From assembly GCA_963580245.1 (NCBI GenBank), contig CAUZJO010000181.1:1-7306 (forward strand): a DNA stretch of 7,306 bases, in the 5' to 3' direction. Both the position numbers and the translations under genes were made by a program. Origin of the DNA: CAUZJO01 sp963580245 (GTDB lineage: Bacteria > Sumerlaeota > Sumerlaeia > MVZB01). The notes below the pieces were generated by a model, which worked only from the letters and a program-made list of their open reading frames with translations, did no database searches and was not told the DNA's origin. The stretch's first letter is position 1; each line of letters begins with the position of its first letter. This document shows, in pieces, positions 1 through 7,096 of the stretch.

Positions 1-278
1 CAGTCCGAACGTTGAACAACGAGCTTACGTTTTTACAAACGATCTTCAACTTGGCCAAGCGACGTGGGTATATCACCTCCAATCCCTTTGAAGAGGTCCG
101 GAAAATCAACGGCCAGAAACGAAAAAAGTACCATCCTATGACGGAAGAACAGATTCAGATGTTGATTGGGGCGGCGGATGGCAAGTTTCGCCCAATTCTC
201 TGGACATTCCTGCTAACGGGAATGCGAACCGGCGAATTGCTGGACCTGGAGTGGGAAGTAGGGTTTGAAAGTTCGTGA
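1..278 (+). pseudogene. Tyrosine recombinase (phage-type integrase), truncated remnant
   Basis: The reading frame is already open at the left edge (first whole codon at base 3), so the gene begins outside the window. The visible protein starts inside the SAM-like core-binding domain (NNELTFLQTIFNLAKRRGYI, then SNPFEEV). It continues into the catalytic domain with TEEQIQMLI and the box I motif TGMRTGELLDLEW, whose Arg is the first catalytic arginine of the family. The frame then ends at TGA (276-278) after EVGFESS, where relatives read on through a segment like EDVDFE. The Lys, the His-x-x-Arg motif and the tyrosine nucleophile are therefore all missing, and I found no continuation in another frame downstream. 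Tyrosine recombinases integrate phages and genomic islands, often at tRNA genes, and a tRNA-Ala lies 600 bases away. The family is clear; inactivity is inferred from the missing half. Confidence 0.85.
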
Positions 279-879
279 CGCAACACATCCTGTCAGATAC
301 GCAAGGCGCGATCATCCAATCGCCGCCGACCGCCATACACCAAAGGAGCGGACACGGACCAGAGAAACCACGAGCCGCGTCTCCATCATCGGTGCCGTCG
401 CCTGAATGAGTGCCATAGTCTCTTGATTCCCCCGCGAGTCTTTGGAGGTCGACGCATCGGGTGACGGCATTCACCATCGGATTTCTCACCGGAATGACTC
501 CAGGAATACGGCTAACGACGAATGGGCCGGGTCTATCCTCCCGGCGGGTCTTCACTGCGGATGGACACTATAGCGGCTTTACCAGCCGAAAACCGGGTTT
601 GCGAATGGGTGGAATTGAGCCGCGATCAATGCCTCTGCATTCGGGCCACCTTGTGGTCTCTCAGGTGTTGTCCTTTTCCACTCTCCTCATTGCCAGGCTC
701 GCCCAAGAAAAGTCCCACCCCCAGCTCTCGCCAGGAATGGGATCAGTTTAGACGCAATCGATAGTTGCTAAGATATTGCCAGAACGGGGGCCGAATTCAG
801 CCCGAACACACACGGGAAACGACAATCGGTCTATGCTGCGTTGTGATGTATAAGTCTTGTAAAATCAATGGTATGAAGT
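279..879. other. Gene-poor stretch between integrase remnant and tRNA-Ala
   Basis: About 600 bases with no gene I can support. Several overlapping open frames of 80-139 codons exist on both strands, but they compete for the same bases, lack convincing ribosome binding sites, and their translations (rich in Pro, Arg, Ser and Gly) show no known motif. The sequence is GC-rich until about 760 and then becomes more AT-rich up to the tRNA 3' end (for example around 845-875). It may be debris left when the integrase-bearing element decayed. Confidence 0.5.
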
Positions 880-955
<76 letters not shown>

Positions 956-1248
956 ACGGGACTCATGTCTCTAGACTTCCGATCTGTCCTCAGCATCCAT
1001 CGCAACGACTTCACTCGCACTTCGAGCCGGTTCCGTATGCAGGACTTGAGGGAGATCGACCACAACAGCATCGCCTCGGGCATGGCAATGGCGATCCGTC
1101 GCAGAAGTCTAACCATCTTCCAGCATAGGCCGCCGGCGGAAGAGGTTCAAGCTAACTTTATCGAGCTAGATCTTCGGGGGTGCATCCCGCGAATTCGTGG
1201 GAAGGATGGGTGAAAAAGAGATGCGGTGGGCCGGGCGGGTGATTCAGA
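956..1248. other. Spacer between tRNA-Ala and the ISKra4-type remnant
   Basis: About 290 bases lying upstream of the tRNA in the tRNA's own orientation, so any tRNA promoter must be here, but I see no strong -35/-10 pair. A plus-strand frame of 82 codons (965-1213) covers most of it. It has no ribosome binding site, and its product (with MQDLREIDHNSIASG and a following Arg-rich stretch) matches no family I know. It could be a degraded gene fragment, but I do not call it a gene. Confidence 0.4.
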
Positions 1249-1291
1249 ATGGGCAAACGGCCGACGTTGCGGCCATTATCCCCTTTCCCGC

Positions 1292-1297
1292 AGGAGG
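1292..1297 (+). promoter_or_regulatory. Ribosome binding site of the ISKra4 transposase
   Basis: AGGAGG lies eight bases upstream of ATG at 1306. It decides the start: an in-frame ATG at 1249 would add 19 residues but has no such site. Confidence 0.75.
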
Positions 1298-1305
1298 TTG
1301 ATCCC

Positions 1306-2616
1306 ATGTCCCAGCAGCCCAGTCCCACCGATTCCACCACCACGACCACCTTTCCCCCCGCGCTGGTTCCGATCGCTGAGGCACTTGACGAGCTGGTCCA
1401 GGAGGTTCACGACTTGCCCCCCGGCGGCGATTTGGAAGACCTGATCCAATCGCATTTGGCCGACGTGGAACGACAATGTTTGGACCTGGCGTTGGACCAG
1501 TGCCAGCGGGCCGCCGAGCAACAAGCCTCCGAGCAGCCGGAGGCTTTACCCCCTCTGGCCTGCCCCAAGTGCCAAGCTCCCCTGCGGCCCGGGCGCAAGA
1601 AGCCACGCACGATCCAGACCCTGCACGGTCAAGCGCATTTCGTCCGGATGGTTTACGAATGCCCGCGCCGACGCCATTCGCATGCGCCGCTGGATCGCGA
1701 AATGGGTGTTTTCCCCCACGAACACATGACGCTACGGGTTATCCGCAAGGTGGCGTACGAGGTGGCGCACGCCTCGTTTCCCGAGGTCCAGAAGCATCTG
1801 CTGGAACAAAACGGCCTCGCGGTCAGCGCCTCGGAATGCCAGCGCGTGAGCCTGCAATATGGAGGCAGGCTGGACCAGCTCCAGCGCGAGCGCGAGGCGG
1901 CCTGGACGGCCCCGTGGACCCAATCGCAACGGCCGGCCGCGCCCGAGCGCACGCCGCGCCGGCGGGTGGTCGAGGCCGACGCCACCAGCACCCTGACGCG
2001 CGCGGGTGAGGAAAACAAGATGGTCTATTGCGCCACGGCCTTCGCGATGGAGTAACGGGTGACCCCCACAAAGGGTATGCGGCCGATGATCGGCGAGCGG
2101 CGCACCACGGCCAGCGGCGTCAGTGGCGAGGATTTTACCGAGCGGCTCAGGGCGCTGGGCGACCGCATGGCTGCCCAGCGGGCACAGGCCGTGGCGTTCG
2201 TGGCCGACGGGGCGCCGTGCCTGTGGGCGATGGCGCGCGAAGTGTTGCCTAAGAACACGGTGCTGATTCAAGATTACTGGCATGTGTGCGAGCATCTTTG
2301 GGCCGCCGCTGTACTGGTTCATCCCCGCGACGGGGAGCGGGCCAGGCAATTGGCCGGCGAACTCAAAAGCATGCTCTGGAACGGTCAGGTCCAGGAGCTG
2401 ATCAACCGGCTCAGGCAGTCCTTAAAGGGCATGCGTGGGGAGCGACGTAAGCGGTTGGAGGGAGAGATTCGATATCTTGAGAACGGAGGAGAGCGGATGG
2501 ATTATCCGCGCTATCGGGCCGAGGGTTGGGTGGTCGGCTCAGGGGCGGTGGAAGGCACGTGCAAGCATCTGGTCAAGGAACGCTACAACGTAACCGGGGC
2601 GCGCTGGAAACGCGGC
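1306..2616 (+). pseudogene. ISKra4-family transposase, interrupted by one TAA and truncated at the C-terminus
   Basis: This DDE-type transposase would cut and join its element's DNA ends. Counting from ATG 1306, residues 1-80 form a Ser/Thr-rich and acidic N-terminal region. A zinc-ribbon-like segment follows with Cys86-x2-Cys89 and Cys119; the second pair, normally CxxC, reads CPRRRH here. The DDE core shows the first Asp in VVEADATSTLT (Asp225), the second in AFVADGAP (Asp301), and the Glu in GSGAVEGTCKHLVKERYNVT (Glu416). The frame is continuous except for a single TAA at 2053-2055 (codon 250), shortly after the conserved stretch ENKMVYCATAFAM. Both sides are in the same frame, so this is a nonsense change and not an indel. 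Similarity ends after GARWKR (about 2613), and the usual tail (LALRLSIFN-like) is replaced by unrelated sequence up to a stop at 2754. The family call is firm; loss of function is very likely. Confidence 0.88.
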
Positions 2617-2830
2617 AACAAGCTTAACTTCCTGTCTCAAAAGCGGGTACACTCCATTCATACCCGAAATGGCCCGGTTTCAGATCGGCGAGGCACTCAA
2701 GGCCAACGACAAACGAGTCAAGGGTATCGAAATAAAGTTGACGCAATACGCTAAGTCCAAGTTTTTCAATGCTTTCCTCGAAAAATACGGACGGGCCTAT
2801 CACCTGAAAATCACAAGCCCCTCCGAAGCC

Positions 2831-2860
2831 AGGAGCAGGAACAGGAGCAGGAGCAGGAAT
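2831..2860 (+). repeat. Five tandem hexamers (AGGAGC type) in the linker of the replication gene
   Basis: The units read AGGAGC, AGGAAC, AGGAGC, AGGAGC, AGGAAT. In one frame they encode Arg-Ser/Asn pairs, in the next Gln-Glu pairs; both kinds of linker are low complexity. Changes of whole units keep the frame, so the repeat itself does not explain the frameshift nearby. Confidence 0.85.
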
Positions 2861-2870
2861 ACCCCCCAAA

Positions 2871-2905
2871 GCCCCCTGAGGGGGCATCGCCACCGCCTTC
2901 GGCGG
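2871..2905. repeat. Two tandem GC-rich hairpins inside the replication-gene remnant
   Basis: The first is GCCCCC-TGA-GGGGGC (2871-2885). The second, eight bases later (2893-2905), is CCGCC-TTC-GGCGG. Both are perfect stems with three-base loops, placed in the proline-rich linker just after the hexamer tract. No T-run follows, so they are not a typical terminator. They may be a small inserted palindromic repeat or simply codon bias for Pro, Gly and Ala. Confidence 0.7.
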
Positions 2906-3191
2906 ACGGCGCGGCGAGCGATCAACGAAATGACCATTCCACCAATTCCGAAAAACCTGACGATCCCCTCGAACCGTATCCCCAGCTTTCCGAGTGGTTT
3001 GCTGATCTGCTTGTGAATCTTCAAAACGCGCACCCCAAGGCACGAAACCCGAAGCAGGACTCGAAAACCTGGTTTGAGTGGCGCGGGGTTCTCACCACAC
3101 TCGTTAGCCGCGACGGTTACAAGCCCGAAGAGATCATCGGTTGCCTGGATTGGGTCTTAGGAGCCGTAAATAAATAATAGTTGCAATTAGA

Positions 3192-4398
3192 CTATGTTGA
3201 TTGCGGCCGGATGGTATAATTCCAGTCCCCTTGAAACTTGTGGTGCTCCAAATTGATTCGCTTCATTTCTTGATCCGTCACCTTGCGGCCCGTCGGGTAC
3301 TTGCGTCGGTCCAGACGACAGGTCACTTTCAATCCTTTCGCGGTGGTCGTCCGCGCAATCAATCCAGCGATCGTCTCGTAGTCGCGCAAGGGTTCGCCGC
3401 GCCAATTGGGCGAGATGAACGTAAACAGCCGATGTTCGATCTTGTTCCATTTGCTCGTCCCGGGCGGAAAATGGCAAACGGAAATGGCCAGGCCCGTTTC
3501 ATCCGCCAGCTTCTGCAACTCCAGTTTCCACAGCCGCAACCGCGAGCCGTTGCCGACGCCGCCATCGGCCGTGATGAGCAAGTTGCACGTCCGCGGAACC
3601 AACCGCCGGCCTTCGCGGCGCCACCAGCCGCGAAGGCCGGCGACGGCAAAAGCGACCGGTGTCGTGGTGGGTGCCCACGTTCACGAATCCCCAGTTGCGT
3701 TCCACGTCATAAACGCCATAGGGGTACGCGCGGGGAACGTCGGGATGCGGGGAATCGTGGCCGTTGACCTTGAGCGACCGCTTCGCGGGCAACCATTGCC
3801 GGCCGCCGTTTTCGTGGTTTCCCACCCGTTCCTTTTTCTTGGTGTCCACCGAGATGACGGGCGTCCCCTTGGTCAAGGCCCGCTTGACTCGCGTGTTGAT
3901 ATGGCGGAATTGCGCGTCGCGGTCGGGATGGTCGCCGCCCTCTTGCGTCTTGCGATTGGCTTGCAGGCTGTAGCCTTGCTTGCGCAGCAGCTGGGCGACC
4001 TTCATATGACTGACCGGATGCTTTTTCCGGGTCAATTGCGCGGCCAGGGTCCGCATGCTGTTGCAAATCCAGCGCAGCGGGGATTGCGGATCGCCGCGCG
4101 TTTGCGGCTCGATCAAGCGGTCCAGTGTGGCCAGCAAGTGGGGATCGTAAGCGGTGATTTTCTTGCGTCCGCCCCCCGGCCGCCGGACGCGTCCGGGCGA
4201 CGGCGCCGTCCCTGCGGTGATTTCCCGCATGCCTTTGGCGATGGCTTTACGCGACAGGCCGCAGCCGCGGCTGACTTGCGAGACGCCGCCACGACCCAAA
4301 GCCCGGGCCTCGCTGGCAGCCATCAGGCGTCGCGTCCGCTCATCCAGGAGCGGCCAGAGGGAGGCGAATTTCCGCTGGAACTGAGTGGGCGTTTTCAT
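3192..4398 (-). pseudogene. ISAzo13-family transposase split by a one-base shift
   Basis: The N-terminal part (ATG 4398, MKTPTQFQRKFASLWPLLDE) holds a helix-turn-helix-like region (ALGRGGVSQVSRGCGLSRK, residues 33-51), a basic stretch (RRPGGGRKK) and the first catalytic Asp in VISVDTKKKERVGN (Asp185). The C-terminal part, in another frame, has LLITADGGVGNG (Asp278), CHFPPGTSKWNKIEHRLF (Glu321) and the family ending GDWNYTIRP. The two join exactly as HDTGRF-AVAGLRGWWRR if one T is skipped in the TTTT run (minus-strand reading; plus-strand AAAA at 3648-3651). Joined, the protein is 401 residues, normal for the family. Without the skip, translation runs out of frame and stops at 3499 after 299 residues, lacking Asp278 and Glu321. 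Everything else looks undamaged, so the break is recent, a sequencing error, or a recoding site next to the strong hairpin at 3604-3642. The start codon has no strong ribosome binding site. Confidence 0.85.
3604..3642 (-). repeat. Perfect 16-bp inverted repeat just downstream of the ISAzo13 slip site
   Basis: CGCCGGCCTTCGCGGC (3604-3619) and its exact reverse complement (3627-3642) flank a seven-base loop. In the transposase mRNA the hairpin begins five bases after the TTTT run where the frame changes. It lies within conserved coding sequence for AGLRGWWRREGRR. A stem this long and GC-rich would pause ribosomes, and it could also cause polymerase slippage. Confidence 0.9.
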
Positions 4399-4410
4399 GC
4401 CCCAAAATCA

Positions 4411-4550
4411 TAGCAAGTCCTGCGCCTCCAGGACCTGCGCGCGTCGTTGACCGGTGTCAAGTCCGTTTCCTTGAGAAAGAACTGGCGGATGAGCGCGTTG
4501 GTATTCTCGTTGAGGCCTCGCTACCAACCGTGGCGGGGGCGGGCAGTACG
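4411..4550 (-). pseudogene. IS30-family transposase remnant, multiply damaged
   Basis: Reading the minus strand, the segment HGW-stop-RGLNENTNALIRQFF and then KETDLTPVNDAR matches the highly conserved C-terminal part of IS30-type transposases, whose usual form is WQRGxNENTNxLIRQxFPKGTD. The Gln codon after Trp has become TAG (4521-4523). About 80 bases further on, the frame shifts in a CG-rich run (about 4430-4440), after which VLEAQDLL continues the expected helix. It is then cut at the ISAzo13 boundary. The upstream end is also scrambled (a YCPPPPR-like reading in a different frame near 4535-4550). Only about 45 codons remain, containing the region around the catalytic Glu of NENTN. It is inactive. 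Confidence 0.75.
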
Positions 4551-4568
4551 AATCATACGAATGCCCGC
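4539..4568. repeat. Inverted repeat enclosing a short direct repeat
   Basis: GCGGGCA (4539-4545) and TGCCCGC (4562-4568) form a 7-bp stem. The 16-base loop carries TACGAATCA followed by TACGAAT, the second copy running into the right arm. No T-run follows on either strand, so a terminator is unlikely. It lies at the upstream edge of the IS30 remnant, and its role is unknown. Confidence 0.6.
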
Positions 4569-4765
4569 TCTTAAATGCGCTTGTATAATTGGTCCATGAT
4601 GATTATTTGGTGGTATTTATCAAGCTGTATAACGTTTACGAAGGCGTAGATGCGATGAACCGGCGCCGCCATGTTAAGTCCCATTAGGGTTCGCGGCGCA
4701 GGCGATGCTCATTGCTCGTATTGGACTCGTGCGCGCGCAGGACGGATTTGATTGGTCTATTTCCG
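4569..4765. other. Intergenic DNA downstream of the glycosidase gene
   Basis: About 200 bases between the IS30 remnant and the 3' end of the glycosidase-like gene. The left part (4570-4650) is AT-rich and the right part (4655-4740) is GC-rich. I see no gene and no clear terminator for the minus-strand gene ending at 4766. Confidence 0.5.
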
Positions 4766-6928
4766 TTACAGCAGATTCAATGGACCATCAATTCCTTCGG
4801 GAGCGAAACGGCGCGCTCTTTTCCATAGAGTTTCATTGCCCCTGAAGTGGTCCCGTTGATACAGGGGGTTGTTCTTGCCTTTCGGATGGATATCGATGAC
4901 CTCATTGCCTTTCATCGTCAAGGTGACGTGGGGCACGTTGCTTTTCGGAAACGGCACGTCAAGTTCAACGACGCGTTGCGACATCGGAAACTCCAATTGA
5001 ACCTGATCCCCGGCCTTGACCGCTCCGATGTCCAGGTATCTTCCCAATACCTTGTAAGCACGGGGCTGATCATTGACGACGACCATCGGACTTTTGATGT
5101 CTTCCACCCATTCCGGAATCCTAATCTGAACGTCACAATTCACTTTGACGTCAATGTCGACCCTGCCGACATAGGGCAGATGACTATTCACGTCAGCCCA
5201 CTCGGATGCTCGATTCATTAAAAGGTTCACACGGAACACCCCGTCTCTGTAGTCCAGGATCCCCTTCCATGCATAGTAGATCCCCCTCGTGCCGTTGCCG
5301 GTGCAGCACCCAGACCAGCCCATCCCTTTCTCGGCCACTCCGGGGAAGAATATCCAGTCATTGATCGACGACCAAGTTGAGTAGATTCCGAGACAGCGTT
5401 GCGCAACGTTTCGCGTGGAAACAAGGTCCTGGATATTGAACATCGATTCAGTCTTCTCGGCCGTTAGGATCTCTGTATCCGGATCAATTGACCTGGCGTA
5501 TCCATCAATCCAGTCCGCGCGGGTCAGTTGGGCTTCCACCAAGTGGTTTCGAATAAACCGGTCCGCATCCTCCCAGTAATCCGCCACCCCGTATTGGCTC
5601 AGATTCACGGCCAATGCCACCATGTTGCCGATCGCGCAACCCTCATTGGTCATGTGTTCCCAGATGGGCTTTCCCGGAGCCGGAAACGATTCGGGCCAGT
5701 ATCCCACCAAAGGAACGCCCAGGCTCTTCGCGAATTCGTAAGACTGGACGATCAGTCCCATCGCCTCCCGATCGTCAAACGCGGTGGCATACTCCAGAAG
5801 CGCCAACAGGTTCGACGTATTCAGATGATAATGGTGGGAAAAGCTGCCGTTTTCTCCGAAGACATCCGCATGGTATAGAAGATACTTGGCCAGCCGGCGG
5901 GACAGGTTCCCGGCCGTCTCGGAACCGGAGATCTTGTAATACCGTGATGTCCCGTACAAAATCGTCGTGGCCAAGGAGACGGCATTGAGTCCTTTCGTGA
6001 CCGGCGTGTTCTCATCCACGGACGTCTCGCCCGCACCTCCATAGCTCGATTTCGCGTACCGGATTCTTTCCTTGTCCTTGTCCAAAAACACCAGGTCGCC
6101 GGGAAAATGTCCCCAGTCATCGATCTCGACCATGAGATTCGACAGACCCTCCATGCTACGGTCGAGATACTCGCGCCACAAAGGATTGTCGGGTTCCCGC
6201 GCGGCGTAGACGCATAATGCCTGCAGGGCCCTGCCCGTCGGCCACAGAGCGCACAGGTGGGCCGTCTCCTTGGGCGGGTTCGCCTGGACAATGAAGCTTC
6301 CCCACTCATCGAACAGGGCCCACGGACGGCCCTCGATCGCCATGTAATACAAGCCGTCGTTGCCCATCATCTGCAACAGGACCTCCACCATGCGTTGCTC
6401 CACGTGAAGGTTGGTTTGGCTTCCGCCAACCATTCGCAGCATCGCCATGGACTCCATGTATTTCGGATGGACTCCGTTGTAGCCGTGATAGGTGTGCATC
6501 AGCAGAGGAGCCAGGATAAACTTCTCCTCGTCGCCTTCCAAATCCATGGCCTTGCCGATTTGCTTCATCACCGAAGGTGAGTAGAATATCCCCGTCTCAT
6601 AAGCCTCATAATCATATTCAGGGTCCACGCAAGATGTCAGGGCATTGATCGCCAGTTCAGCCCGGTCCGCGAGATCAAGCGTCGCCGGAATCCATGCCTC
6701 ATAACGGCTTCCCTTCACTTCGGAGACCTTGAAATCAGGCGCTTCATCTCGCACGTAGCGGATATTGTGATGTTTTTGCGGGCCGCTTTCCCCTGTTTCA
6801 GCCAGTTCGTCGGGAACAAGATTGGTATCCCGAGCAAAGCCGGAGAATCGTTTCTCTTCGGTAATACATGCCATCGTAAGGATGATGAGCGCCGACGCTA
6901 GACAGATAACAGAACCAATGCGCGACAT
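4766..6928 (-). CDS. Exported six-hairpin glycosidase-like protein related to GH127 (DUF1680-type)
   Basis: This 720-residue protein is probably an exported carbohydrate-active enzyme. Residues 1-21 (MSRIGS, then the hydrophobic run VICLASALIILTMAC) form a signal peptide. Cys21 could be lipidated, but TMAC is a poor lipobox. An alpha-helical barrel-type region follows (about 80-545), then a beta-rich C-terminal domain (from DGVFRVNLLMNRASEW onwards). Candidate active-site residues are Glu413 in YWPESF, Glu429 and Cys431 in NEGCAIGNM, and Cys541-Cys542 in GWSGCCTGNGTRGIYY. In GH127 HypBA1 the acid/base Glu322 lies 16 residues before zinc ligand Glu338, followed by Cys340 and the Cys417-Cys418 pair, with Cys417 the nucleophile. 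Here the Glu-Glu spacing is also 16 and the Glu-x-Cys pattern is kept; the distance to Cys-Cys is longer (110 versus 77). DYWEDADRFIRNHLVEAQL fits the helix after Glu-x-Cys. A retaining, cysteine-dependent glycosidase is inferred; the substrate is not predictable. The start was chosen at ATG 6928 because of its ribosome binding site; a TTG at 6958 would add 10 residues before the signal peptide. It stands alone, transcribed towards the IS cluster. Confidence 0.85.
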   Translation of the reverse strand: MSRIGSVICLASALIILTMACITEEKRFSGFARDTNLVPDELAETGESGPQKHHNIRYVRDEAPDFKVSEVKGSRYEAWIPATLDLADRAELAINALTSCVDPEYDYEAYETGIFYSPSVMKQIGKAMDLEGDEEKFILAPLLMHTYHGYNGVHPKYMESMAMLRMVGGSQTNLHVEQRMVEVLLQMMGNDGLYYMAIEGRPWALFDEWGSFIVQANPPKETAHLCALWPTGRALQALCVYAAREPDNPLWREYLDRSMEGLSNLMVEIDDWGHFPGDLVFLDKDKERIRYAKSSYGGAGETSVDENTPVTKGLNAVSLATTILYGTSRYYKISGSETAGNLSRRLAKYLLYHADVFGENGSFSHHYHLNTSNLLALLEYATAFDDREAMGLIVQSYEFAKSLGVPLVGYWPESFPAPGKPIWEHMTNEGCAIGNMVALAVNLSQYGVADYWEDADRFIRNHLVEAQLTRADWIDGYARSIDPDTEILTAEKTESMFNIQDLVSTRNVAQRCLGIYSTWSSINDWIFFPGVAEKGMGWSGCCTGNGTRGIYYAWKGILDYRDGVFRVNLLMNRASEWADVNSHLPYVGRVDIDVKVNCDVQIRIPEWVEDIKSPMVVVNDQPRAYKVLGRYLDIGAVKAGDQVQLEFPMSQRVVELDVPFPKSNVPHVTLTMKGNEVIDIHPKGKNNPLYQRDHFRGNETLWKRARRFAPEGIDGPLNLL

Positions 6929-6936
6929 GATGAAAA

Positions 6937-6942
6937 CTCCTT
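6937..6942 (-). promoter_or_regulatory. Ribosome binding site of the glycosidase-like gene
   Basis: On the minus strand AAGGAG stands eight bases before ATG 6928. It favours this start over the upstream in-frame TTG at 6958, which would place the site inside the coding region. Confidence 0.85.
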
Positions 6943-7096
6943 GTTTGGATTTCGTCAAAGCCCAACGGACTTTTTCTAAGCGTTATTTCCCGTTTAGATC
7001 GATTTAACTGGCTATGCGTGCGTCCATCAGTAACCGCCATCTTGGTGTTTTGTACTGGTTCACCGTGAATTGGACAATTGCCGTTTGCGAGTTAGC

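Larger units (their letters stand above)
1245..2620 (+). mobile_element. ISKra4-family insertion sequence remnant, right end lost
   Basis: The element is defined by its transposase. The left boundary is only approximate. A small palindrome (GGCCG, six-base spacer, CGGCC, 1259-1274) sits just upstream of the gene, where the element's left end would be expected, but I cannot prove that it is the terminal repeat. Homology stops near base 2615, inside the transposase C-terminus, and no inverse copy of the left-end sequence follows. The right end has therefore been deleted or replaced by the replication-protein fragment next to it. It is a non-autonomous fossil. Confidence 0.6.
2630..3177 (+). pseudogene. 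Phage-type replication protein fragment, frameshifted and truncated at both ends
   Basis: Two overlapping frames give one plausible protein. The first (ATG at 2669, open further upstream to the ISKra4 junction) reads MARFQIGEALKANDKRVKGI, then AKSKFFNAFLEKYGRAYHL, then a low-complexity RSRNRSRSR linker. The second, shifted by one base, reads YPPKPPEGASPPP and then an ordered C-terminal domain with LSEWFADLL, KTWFEWRGVL and SRDGYKPEEIIGCLDWVL, ending at TAA 3175-3177. The pattern of paired Trp followed by DGYxPEEI and a final Trp resembles the C-terminal domain of phage replisome-organiser and DnaT-like proteins. Those normally continue with a segment such as SPEKLRKxFDxL, which is absent here. 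Restoring one base in the C6 run at 2862-2867 would join the frames as RSRNTPPKPPEGA. Its N-terminus was probably lost at the ISKra4 junction and its tail at the ISAzo13 insertion. The assignment is tentative. Confidence 0.5.
3180..4411 (-). mobile_element. ISAzo13-family insertion sequence, nearly complete
   Basis: The element is bounded by two broken genes. On the left the replication-protein domain stops abruptly near 3170. On the right an IS30-type transposase frame is cut near 4411. Its single transposase gene fills almost all of the 1.2 kb between them. Possible imperfect terminal repeats are CTATGTTGATTGCGGC starting at 3192, overlapping the transposase stop, and CTATGATTTTGGGGC on the minus strand at about 4399-4413. 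The match needs gaps and I found no clear target duplication, so the ends are approximate. Confidence 0.65.

Noticed and set aside
136..555. Minus-strand open frame of 139 codons
   Set aside because: It overlaps the real integrase frame on the other strand, has no ribosome binding site, and its Pro/Arg/Gly-rich product has no recognisable motif.
461..764. Two overlapping plus-strand open frames of 96 and 80 codons
   Set aside because: They compete for the same bases, lack ribosome binding sites and show no domain. They are best explained by GC-rich sequence with few stops.
965..1213. Plus-strand open frame of 82 codons after the tRNA
   Set aside because: No ribosome binding site and no recognisable motif. 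The start (ATG at 965) lies 10 bases from the tRNA 5' end. It could be a fragment of a decayed gene, but that cannot be supported.
1732..2349. Minus-strand open frame of 205 codons opposite the ISKra4 transposase
   Set aside because: It is an antisense shadow. The plus-strand reading carries the conserved DDE motifs on both sides of the TAA.
2831..2860. Hexamer tract considered as part of a CRISPR-like or iteron array
   Set aside because: The units are contiguous with no spacers, only six bases long, and encode a low-complexity protein linker.
3406..4413. Long plus-strand open frame (335 codons) opposite the ISAzo13 transposase
   Set aside because: It is the antisense shadow of a GC-rich transposase gene. 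The minus strand carries all the catalytic motifs.
4539..4568. Hairpin considered as terminator of the glycosidase gene
   Set aside because: There is no T-run on the minus strand after it, and it lies about 200 bases beyond the stop codon, within IS debris.
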